This document shows, one piece after another, positions 1 through 4,752 of a DNA stretch of 6,090 nt (the first letter of the stretch is position 1; each line of letters begins with the position of its first letter). The translations under genes and the position numbers were made by a program. This stretch comes from an uncultured Enorma sp. (GTDB taxonomy: Bacteria; Actinomycetota; Coriobacteriia; Coriobacteriales; Coriobacteriaceae), in assembly GCA_905210055.1 (NCBI GenBank), contig CAJLVH010000118.1, forward strand, positions 1 to 6,090. Reading direction: 5' to 3'. Under the pieces are notes generated by a model. The model was not told where the DNA came from, did no database searches, and saw nothing but the letters and a program-made list of their open reading frames with translations.

Positions 1-219
1 GAGCCGTACGTGGAAGGTTCGACCTATCCACTCGCTGCACAGGCCGAGGGCGTCTCGGTTGGATTCCCCTATACCGTGCCCGAAGGCTCGGTGTGGGTGA
101 TGGGCGATAATCGCGAGAACTCCGCGGATTCACGCTACTTCGGTGCGGTTTCCGAAGACGACCTTGTCGCTGTCGTCGTGTTACGGTACTGGCCGCTCGA
201 CCGGTTCGGCCTCGTGTAG
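1..219 (+). CDS. lepB: Signal peptidase I, C-terminal fragment (5' end outside window)
   Basis: Only the last 72 codons are present, read in frame from base 1 to a TAG at 217-219. Type I signal peptidase is a membrane-anchored serine protease with a Ser/Lys dyad that cleaves signal peptides from exported proteins on the outer face of the cytoplasmic membrane. The fragment carries the family's conserved C-terminal box, MGDNRENSADSRYFG (bases 100-144), with the GDNR and SxDSR residues that build the active-site region. The downstream segment, VSEDDLVAVVVLRYWPLDRFG, is also typical, matching the common 'vp.edivGka..ryWPl.r.G' ending. The catalytic Ser and Lys and the N-terminal membrane anchor lie upstream of the window and cannot be checked. 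The GTG at 10-12 is an internal codon, not a start. A terminator-like hairpin follows at 256-296, so this gene probably ends its own transcription unit. Confidence 0.93.
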   Translation, partial: EPYVEGSTYPLAAQAEGVSVGFPYTVPEGSVWVMGDNRENSADSRYFGAVSEDDLVAVVVLRYWPLDRFGLV

Positions 220-255
220 CGAGCGCGCGGCATAGGCCGAACGACGCGCACGATG

Positions 256-296
256 CCCAGCCGAGAGCTGTGGCACCCTGCGCGGTTGGGTTTTTT
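256..296 (+). terminator. Intrinsic terminator between lepB and glyQ
   Basis: CCCAGCCG (256-263) pairs with CGGTTGGG (283-290), with one G-U wobble, and is followed at once by six T (291-296). This is the classic rho-independent layout, placed 37 nt after the lepB stop. The 19-nt apical part (264-282) contains TGGCACC and could fold a little further. An alternative helix, GCGCGG (280-285) with CCGCGC (298-303), overlaps the 3' arm. The two structures share only a few bases, so I treat this as a terminator and not as an attenuator. Confidence 0.72.
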
Positions 297-383
297 CCCG
301 CGCGATTACTTTTCTAACCGCTTTGCACGGCAGCCGTCGTACCATGGGATGGCTTTGCAAATAACCAAGGGGGTACTTGAGGC
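297..383 (+). promoter_or_regulatory. glyQ leader region with Shine-Dalgarno at 367-374
   Basis: This is the stretch between the upstream terminator and the glyQ ATG. AAGGGGGT (367-374) sits 9 nt before the ATG at 384 and is a good ribosome binding site. Because a terminator lies just upstream, a glyQ promoter is expected here, but no pair of good -35/-10 hexamers stands out: TTGCAC at 323-328 and TACCAT at 340-345 are only 11 nt apart. Two small symmetries are visible. CTTTGCA occurs at 321-327 and again at 353-359, and there is an 11-base palindrome, ACGGC-A-GCCGT, at 327-337. Either could be a protein-binding site or chance. Confidence 0.4.
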
Positions 384-1298
384 ATGGATGCCACTTCTCA
401 GACATTCCAAGACATCATTCTCACGCTCCAGCGCTACTGGGGGGAGCAGGGCTGCGTCATCATGCAGCCTTACGACTCCGAGGTCGGCGCGGGCACGTTC
501 CACACGGCTACGACGCTGCGCTCGCTCGGCCCTGCGTCCTGGCGCACGTGCTACGCGCAGCCCTGCCGCCGTCCCGCCGACGGGCGCTATGGCGAGAACC
601 CCAACCGCCTGCAGCACTACTACCAGTTCCAGGTATTGCTGAAGCCCTCGCCCGAAAACAGCCAGGAGCTCTACCTCGACTCGCTCAAAGCGATTGGCAT
701 CGACCCGGCAGAGCACGACGTCCGCTTCGTCGAAGACGACTGGGAGAGCCCCACGCTCGGCGCCTGGGGTCTTGGCTGGGAGGTGTGGCTGAACGGCATG
801 GAGATCACGCAGTTCACTTACTTCCAGCAGGTGGGCGGCATCGAGGTCGATCCCGTTCCCGTCGAGATCACCTATGGTCTCGAGCGCCTCGCCATGTATG
901 TTCAGGGTGTGGACTCGGTGTATGACCTCGTGTGGAGCTACCTGCCCGACGGTACGCCCATGACCTACGGCGACGTGTTTCTCGAGAACGAGCGCGAGTT
1001 CAGCGCTTACAATTTCGAGGTCGCGAACGTCGAGATGATGCGGGGTAAGTTCAACGATTACGAGGCCGAATGCCATGCCTGTCTCGAGGCCGGCCTGCCG
1101 CTGCCCGCCTACGACTGCGTTATGAAGTGCAGCCATGCGTTCAACCTGCTCGATTCTCGCGGCGCGCTTTCGGCCGTGGAGCGCGCGAATTACATCCTGC
1201 GCGTCCGCACGGTCGCGAAGGCGTGCTGCGAGGCGTACCTCGCTAAGCTCGCTGCCGAGACCCAAGACGCTGCGAATACGGAAGGGGAGGTGGCCTAA
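384..1298 (+). CDS. glyQ: Glycyl-tRNA synthetase alpha subunit
   Basis: This is the catalytic subunit of the bacterial alpha2beta2 glycyl-tRNA synthetase, which activates glycine with ATP and, with GlyS, charges tRNA-Gly in the cytoplasm. The protein has 304 residues, close to E. coli GlyQ (about 303). It begins MDATSQTFQDIILTLQRYWGE, the usual N-terminus. Class II motif 2 lies at residues 57-84 (YAQPCRRPADGRYGENPNRL followed by QHYYQFQV). The family block GWEVWLNGMEITQFTYFQQV is at 131-150, and motif 3 (EITYGLERLAMY, with the ATP-binding Arg) at 161-172. The conserved HAFNLLDSRGALSAVER block is at 251-267. The ATG at 384 fits both the family N-terminus and the ribosome binding site at 367-374. 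The last ~15 residues (AETQDAANTEGEVA) are a variable tail that overlaps the glyS ribosome binding site. No frameshift or missing motif is seen. Confidence 0.98.
   Translation: MDATSQTFQDIILTLQRYWGEQGCVIMQPYDSEVGAGTFHTATTLRSLGPASWRTCYAQPCRRPADGRYGENPNRLQHYYQFQVLLKPSPENSQELYLDSLKAIGIDPAEHDVRFVEDDWESPTLGAWGLGWEVWLNGMEITQFTYFQQVGGIEVDPVPVEITYGLERLAMYVQGVDSVYDLVWSYLPDGTPMTYGDVFLENEREFSAYNFEVANVEMMRGKFNDYEAECHACLEAGLPLPAYDCVMKCSHAFNLLDSRGALSAVERANYILRVRTVAKACCEAYLAKLAAETQDAANTEGEVA
1283..1290 (+). promoter_or_regulatory. glyS ribosome binding site inside the glyQ 3' end
   Basis: AGGGGAGG ends 10 nt before the glyS ATG (1301) and lies within the last glyQ codons; the glyQ TAA is at 1296-1298. With only 2 nt between stop and start, ribosomes finishing glyQ can reinitiate on glyS. 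That would help balance the two subunits of the tetramer (inference from the spacing). Confidence 0.75.
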
Positions 1299-1300
1299 GA

Positions 1301-3394
1301 ATGGCCGAGACCCAAAGCTTTTTGTTTGAAATCGGCTGCGAGGAGATGCCTGCGGCACCGCTCATGAACGCGGTGCGCCAGCTTCCCGGCCTGCTTACAC
1401 GCGGACTCGATGCCGCCGGCCTTGCCTATGGCGATGTCCGTGTCGTGTCCTCGCCGCGCCGCCTGGCGCTGCTTGCGACGGTCGCGACCGAAACCGAAGC
1501 GGTGCACGAGGTCAAGCGCGGTCCCGCGGCGAACATTGCTTTCGACGCCGAGGGCGTTCCCACGAAGGCTGCCGAGGGCTTCGCGCGCAAGTGTGGCGTT
1601 TCCGCCAACGAGCTCGTGCGTCGCGTGGATACCGATGGTCGCGAGTACGTCTTCGCCGAGAAGGACATCCCCGCGGCTCCCGCGTTGCCGCTCCTCTCGA
1701 AGCTCTGCTACGACATCATCGCGAACCTCGAGTGGCCGAACTACCGCAGCCAGCGCTGGGGTTCCACGCACGAGACGTTCGTCCGTCCCATCCGCTGGAT
1801 CTGCGCCCTCTTGGGCGAGGAGGTCGTGCCCGTGAGCTATGCGGACGTGGTCTCCGGCAACACGACGCGCGGCCATCGCGTGCTCGCCCCCGGTGAGCAT
1901 GTGGTCGCGAAGCCCGAAGCCTATGAGCAGGTGCTCGAGGCCGGCGGCGTGCTTTCCGAGGAGCGTCGCCGCGCGGTTATCGCCGAGGGCATCGCACGCA
2001 TCGAGGCTGAGCGCGGCGGTGCGCACGTCGACACGCCGAGGAAGGTGCTCGACGAGGTCGTGAACCTCTGCGAGTGGCCGACGGTGCTCGTGGGCACGTT
2101 CGATGAGGAGTTCCTCAACGTCCCGCATGAGATCATCTGTGAGTCCATGCTCTCGAACCAGCGCTATTTCCCCATCTACGACGCGACGGGCGCGCTCACG
2201 CGCGAGTTCGTCGTGGTGTCGAACGGACGCCCCGAATGCGCCGAGCGCATCATCGACGGCAACGAGCGCGTCGTGCGTGCCCGTCTCTACGATGCGAAGT
2301 TCTTCTACGACGAGGACTTGAAGATTCCGCTCGAAGAGCTCCGTTCCCATCTTGCCGACGTCGCGTTCCAGGAAAAGCTCGGGAGCGTGCTCCAGAAGAG
2401 CGAGCGCATCGAGGACCTTTCCCTCGCGATCGCGCACGAGGCGCGCGTGGGGGCGCATGCCGCGAGCGATGCGCAGCGTGCCGCCCACTTCGCGAAGGCT
2501 GACCTCGTGAGCTCGGCCGTCATCGAATTCACAAGCCAACAGGGCGTCATGGGCGGCTATTACGCGAAGGCTGCCGGGGAGTCCGACGAGGTTGCCGCCG
2601 CGATTCGCGATCATTACCGTCCGCGCTTCGCCGGCGACGAGCTGCCCGAGGGCATCGCCGGATGCATCGTCGCAGTGGCGGACAAGCTCGATACCATCGC
2701 CGGCATGTTCGCGATCGGTGAGCCGCCCACCGGCTCAAAGGATCCCTTCGCGCTGCGCCGGAGCGCCATCGGTGTGCTGAACATCTTGCGCGCCCGCCTG
2801 GGGTGCGGCTACGAGGAGCTCGTCCAGCCCGCGCTCGAAGCATACGCCGAACAGGGCATCGAGTTCGATATCGACGCGACCAAGGCTGCCGTATGCGCCT
2901 TCATCAAGGGTCGCATGGAGCAGATGGCACGCGACGAGGGGCTCGCGCCAGATACCGTTGCTGCCGTTTCCGCTGGCAGCGTCTCCGCTCCTGTGGACTA
3001 CTTCGCCCTTGCGCACGCGCTCGAGGATGCGCGCCAGGGCGATGCGGAGACGTTCGACAACCTTGCCACCGCCTATGCGCGCGCGAGCCATCTTGCGGAT
3101 GCTTCGCTCGGGGTCGAGGTTGACGAGGCGCTTATGGGAGCGTCTGAGCGCGCGTTGCTTTCGGCCTCCGACGCTGCTCGTGACGCCGTCGCCCGTGCGC
3201 TCGAGAAGAAGGACTTCCCGGCGCTCATCGCCGCGCTCGCTGCGCTGCGTGCGCCTATCGACCGCTTCTTCGACGACGTGATGGTCATGGATGAGGACGT
3301 GGTGCTCCGTGAGAATCGCCTGCGCCTGCTCAACCGCTTCGAGGCCGTCTTTGCCGGCGTCGCGAACATCGGCGAGCTTGCGCGCAAGAAATAG
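1301..3394 (+). CDS. glyS: Glycyl-tRNA synthetase beta subunit
   Basis: This is the tRNA-binding subunit of alpha2beta2 GlyRS, needed together with GlyQ for aminoacylation. It has 697 residues, against about 689 for E. coli GlyS. The N-terminus shows the family hallmark FLFEIGCEEMP at 7-17, followed by SSPRRLALL (50-58) and the N-terminal block SQRWGSTHETFVRPIRWI (150-167). NTTRGHR is at 187-193, and ICESMLSNQRYFPIYD at 279-294 is typical. The HD-like domain contains KADL (399-402) and QQGVMGGYYA (413-422); the family more often has 'EFPELQGxMG' where this protein reads EFTSQQGVMG. DKLDTIAGMF (461-470) and PTGSKDPFALRR (476-487) follow. The C-terminal anticodon-binding region ends with FFDDVMVM (656-663) and ENRLRLLN (671-678), as in known GlyS proteins. 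The gene directly follows glyQ and shares its transcript. The reading frame is intact from ATG to TAG. Confidence 0.98.
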   Translation: MAETQSFLFEIGCEEMPAAPLMNAVRQLPGLLTRGLDAAGLAYGDVRVVSSPRRLALLATVATETEAVHEVKRGPAANIAFDAEGVPTKAAEGFARKCGVSANELVRRVDTDGREYVFAEKDIPAAPALPLLSKLCYDIIANLEWPNYRSQRWGSTHETFVRPIRWICALLGEEVVPVSYADVVSGNTTRGHRVLAPGEHVVAKPEAYEQVLEAGGVLSEERRRAVIAEGIARIEAERGGAHVDTPRKVLDEVVNLCEWPTVLVGTFDEEFLNVPHEIICESMLSNQRYFPIYDATGALTREFVVVSNGRPECAERIIDGNERVVRARLYDAKFFYDEDLKIPLEELRSHLADVAFQEKLGSVLQKSERIEDLSLAIAHEARVGAHAASDAQRAAHFAKADLVSSAVIEFTSQQGVMGGYYAKAAGESDEVAAAIRDHYRPRFAGDELPEGIAGCIVAVADKLDTIAGMFAIGEPPTGSKDPFALRRSAIGVLNILRARLGCGYEELVQPALEAYAEQGIEFDIDATKAAVCAFIKGRMEQMARDEGLAPDTVAAVSAGSVSAPVDYFALAHALEDARQGDAETFDNLATAYARASHLADASLGVEVDEALMGASERALLSASDAARDAVARALEKKDFPALIAALAALRAPIDRFFDDVMVMDEDVVLRENRLRLLNRFEAVFAGVANIGELARKK

Positions 3395-3419
3395 CTCGCA
3401 ATAGGCATCTTGGCGTTTT

Positions 3420-3463
3420 GGATGGGCTCCGACGTACTACCTGTGGTACGTTGGAGCCCGTCT
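3420..3463 (+). terminator. Long hairpin after glyS, possible terminator without a clear U-tract
   Basis: Bases 3424-3440 pair with 3443-3459 as a 17-bp stem with two G-U wobbles (GGGCTCCGACGTACTAC against GTGGTACGTTGGAGCCC). The stem can be extended outward by four more pairs (3420-3423 with 3460-3463) using wobbles. The formal loop is two bases, so the top pair must open. It begins 30 nt after the glyS stop. What follows is TTAGATTACG, not a run of T, so termination would be weak. It may instead mark an mRNA 3' end or processing site, partially insulate the regulator gene, or be a DNA operator. Confidence 0.5.
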
Positions 3464-3478
3464 TAGATTACGTATCTC

Positions 3479-3486
3479 GGGGAGGT
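3479..3486 (+). promoter_or_regulatory. Shine-Dalgarno that decides the ppsR start
   Basis: GGGGAGGT lies 7 nt before the ATG at 3494. A GTG at 3485-3487 is in the same frame and would add three residues, but it overlaps this ribosome binding site. ATG 3494 is therefore the more likely start. Confidence 0.7.
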
Positions 3487-3493
3487 GGGGCGT

Positions 3494-4330
3494 ATGGGAC
3501 ACCATCCGTGCGTTCACGTTATATCCGACTCGCTTGGCGACACTGCCTGCGACGTGGTGCTCGCCGCTGCCGGTCAGTTCCCGGAAGGCTCCATCGCCAT
3601 CGCTCGCTTGCCCAAGGTCGAGCGCATCGAGCAGGTTGAGGCATATCTCGAGCCGAAAGTCGCGGCGGCGGCTCCGATCGCTGTCTTCCATACCATCGTC
3701 GACGAGGCGCTGCGCGGACAGGTGGTCGACCTCCTCGCGCGGCTGCGCGTCCCTTCTGTGGACCTCATGGGGCCTGCGATGGGCGTGCTTTCCGTGCTCA
3801 CCGGGCTCGTGCCCGCGGGAATCCCAGGCGTCATCCATGAGACGGACGACAGCTACTTCCATCGCATCGAATGCATGGAGTACTTCGTCGAGCACGATGA
3901 CGGGAGGAACGCGGACGACCTTTCAGGTGCGGATATCGTGCTGCTCGGCATCTCTCGCACTTCGAAGACGCCGCTGTCCATGTACCTCGCCTTCCACGGC
4001 TATCATGTTGCGAACATTCCGCTCGCGCTCGGCATGGAACCACCCGCGAGCATCTTCACGGTGGATCCTGCGCGCATCTACGGCCTGCTTTCGACGACGA
4101 GCGTCATCCACGATATCCGTGAGCGGAGGTTGAACGACGAGCTTGCCCTCGCCGTCGCTGCGGCATACGCCGACCCCACGCATATCGACGCCGAGCTCGA
4201 CGCCGCGCGTTCGCTTTATCGGCGCCTGGGTTGCTTCGTGGTGCGTACGGACGGCAAAGCCGTCGAGGAATCCGCGGCCGAGATCATCGCGCACCTCGAG
4301 CGCATCCTCGCCGCCCGCGCCTCCCGTTAG
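3494..4330 (+). CDS. ppsR: Pyruvate phosphate dikinase / PEP synthase regulatory protein (DUF299)
   Basis: Members of this family are bifunctional. They use ADP to phosphorylate a threonine next to the catalytic phospho-histidine of PPDK or PEP synthase, inactivating it, and use inorganic phosphate to remove that phosphate, releasing pyrophosphate. The protein has 278 residues, normal for the family. It starts with CVHVISDSLGDTACDVV (residues 6-22; the family usually reads 'vSDstGeTa'). It has the block YFHRIECMEYFVEHDDGR (121-138) and the P-loop-like signature GISRTSKTPLSMYLA (152-166), which is the nucleotide/phosphate-binding site. SIFTVDPARIYGL (186-198) also matches. The C-terminal YRRLGCFVVRTDGKAVEESA (242-261) corresponds to the 'i.vT.rsiEEtA' end of the family. 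The immediate downstream gene is ppdK, which identifies PPDK as the probable target. B. subtilis has the same glyQ-glyS ... yqfL neighbourhood, with ccpN between glyS and yqfL; no ccpN is present here. Confidence 0.94.
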   Translation: MGHHPCVHVISDSLGDTACDVVLAAAGQFPEGSIAIARLPKVERIEQVEAYLEPKVAAAAPIAVFHTIVDEALRGQVVDLLARLRVPSVDLMGPAMGVLSVLTGLVPAGIPGVIHETDDSYFHRIECMEYFVEHDDGRNADDLSGADIVLLGISRTSKTPLSMYLAFHGYHVANIPLALGMEPPASIFTVDPARIYGLLSTTSVIHDIRERRLNDELALAVAAAYADPTHIDAELDAARSLYRRLGCFVVRTDGKAVEESAAEIIAHLERILAARASR

Positions 4331-4333
4331 CGC

Positions 4334-4498
4334 GTCACCCTGGGGAGCGTCACTTTGGGCGTCACTTTGGGGACGGGTACGTTTGTGTCGTTTTCAACAC
4401 TCTGGGGACGGGTACGTTTGTGACGAAAACGACACAAACGTACCCGTCCCCAAAGTGACGCCTCGGCCCCGTCCCCAAAGTGTTGCCCCTGGGGTGAC
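4334..4498. repeat. 165-bp nested palindromic repeat island (REP-like)
   Basis: The island starts 4 nt after the regulator stop codon and is framed by GTCACCC (4334-4340) and GGGTGAC (4492-4498). Inside, the 20-mer TGGGGACGGGTACGTTTGTG occurs three times without mismatch: + strand 4368-4387 and 4403-4422, and - strand 4433-4452. A fourth, truncated unit lies on the - strand around 4467-4485 (CCCCGTCCCCAAAGTGTTG). Short direct partial units, CGTCACCCTGGGG then CGTCACTTTGGG, precede the first full copy. Unit starts alternate between GTCACTTTGGGG and CAACACTYTGGGG. The open frames across this DNA give only repeat-derived peptides. It resembles the GGGGACGG palindromes that I recall being scattered in Coriobacteriia and other phyla and linked to RAYT/IS200-like transposases, but no transposase is in the window. 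I saw no target-site duplication. Confidence 0.85.
4358..4462. repeat. 38-bp perfect inverted repeat with 29-nt spacer
   Basis: Bases 4358-4395 are the exact reverse complement of 4425-4462. The 29-nt spacer (4396-4424) is most of another copy of the repeat unit. As RNA this would form a very stable stem right after the ppsR stop codon. It could act as a 3' end stabiliser or, with weak efficiency because no T-run follows, as a transcription barrier. Confidence 0.92.
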
Positions 4499-4671
4499 AT
4501 ACAAATCGATGCGAAATATGGCTGAAAACGGTTCTCCATACCGAGCTCATAAGCTGGGAGAACATGAACTGGTATCTTCATAGAGTATCCACTTAGCGAA
4601 CCGTTCGCCGCCGAAATGGTACCGATAACGATGCTCCACGTCGTCTGCAGGCGGCGGTATGCACCCTTTCG
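4499..4671. other. Non-coding, less GC-rich stretch with small inverted repeats
   Basis: No credible gene is seen; the short frames here have no recognisable domain and poor codon usage. The base composition is visibly less GC-rich than the flanking genes. Symmetries present are: a hairpin GTTCTCC (4531-4537) / GGAGAAC (4557-4563) with an inner AGCT-CATA-AGCT stem (4544-4555); AACGGTTC (4527-4534) / GAACCGTT (4598-4605); and CGCCGCC (4606-4612) / GGCGGCG (4650-4656). These could be a structured ppdK leader, a small RNA, or the decayed remains of an inserted element. I cannot choose between these from one sequence. Confidence 0.4.
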
Positions 4672-4677
4672 TATAGT
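4672..4677 (+). promoter_or_regulatory. Candidate -10 box for ppdK
   Basis: TATAGT matches TATAAT at five of six positions, and transcription would begin near 4684. No good -35 hexamer sits 16-18 nt upstream (that stretch reads AGGCGG) and there is no extended -10 TGn, so an activator would be needed if it is real. It is supported mainly by position: it is the best -10-like word in the 81 bases before the ppdK start. Confidence 0.35.
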
Positions 4678-4683
4678 TCACGT

Positions 4684-4706
4684 AAGCCCATCGACCGATG
4701 GGCTTT
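4684..4706 (+). terminator. Short hairpin followed by TTT: terminator-like or 5' leader hairpin
   Basis: AAGCCCATC (4684-4692) pairs with GATGGGCTT (4697-4705) around a GACC loop, giving a perfect 9-bp stem, and the T-run is only three (TTT 4704-4706, then GTCGT). It may be a weak terminator for read-through from ppsR. If the -10 box at 4672-4677 is used, it would instead be the 5' end hairpin of the ppdK mRNA. Its arms recur in the next hairpin (see 4722-4736). Confidence 0.5.
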
Positions 4707-4721
4707 GTCGTACCACGATTC

Positions 4722-4748
4722 ATGGGCATAGCCCATCGGAAGGGGGAG
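4722..4748 (+). promoter_or_regulatory. ATGGGC-ATA-GCCCAT palindrome next to the ppdK Shine-Dalgarno
   Basis: ATGGGC (4722-4727) and GCCCAT (4731-4736) form a 6-bp inverted repeat with an ATA centre. It is followed by the purine-rich ribosome binding site GGAAGGGGGAG (4738-4748), 4 nt before the GTG start. The 3' half AGCCCATCG (4730-4738) also matches perfectly the 3' arm CGATGGGCT (4696-4704) of the previous hairpin, so alternative pairing is possible. Confidence 0.55.
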
Positions 4749-4752
4749 TATC

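Noticed and set aside
264..296. T-box riboswitch for glyQ (TGGCACC followed by a terminator)
   Set aside because: tRNA-Gly would need UGGA to match its discriminator base, not UGGC. The leader upstream is also only about 45 nt, too short for a stem I with a specifier loop, and the AGGGTGG...CCGCG antiterminator core is absent.
306..1358. 350-codon open frame on the - strand opposite glyQ
   Set aside because: It is a shadow of glyQ in GC-rich DNA. The + strand has full class II synthetase motifs, while the - frame has low-complexity Arg/Ala/Val/His-rich sequence and no recognisable domain.
1295..2614. 439-codon open frame on the - strand opposite glyS
   Set aside because: Antisense shadow; glyS is unambiguous on the + strand and the - product shows only composition-driven sequence.
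3485..3496. GTG at 3485 as the ppsR start
   Set aside because: It overlaps the strong ribosome binding site GGGGAGGT (3479-3486); ATG 3494 is correctly spaced.
4334..4498. CRISPR array
   Set aside because: Units are inverted and nested, not regularly spaced direct repeats with unique spacers, and no cas gene is present.
4334..4498. Complete insertion sequence or MITE with target duplication
   Set aside because: There is no transposase in the window and no direct duplication flanking GTCACCC/GGGTGAC, so only a repeat island is called.
4231..4583. Open frames running through the repeat island on both strands
   Set aside because: The peptides (for example repeats of VPVPKVT and LWGRVRLCRF) are translations of the palindromic repeat and have no independent support.
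4547..4729. 60-codon - strand frame in the ppdK upstream gap
   Set aside because: It has no recognisable domain or convincing ribosome binding site, and it overlaps the hairpin and possible -10 signals of ppdK.
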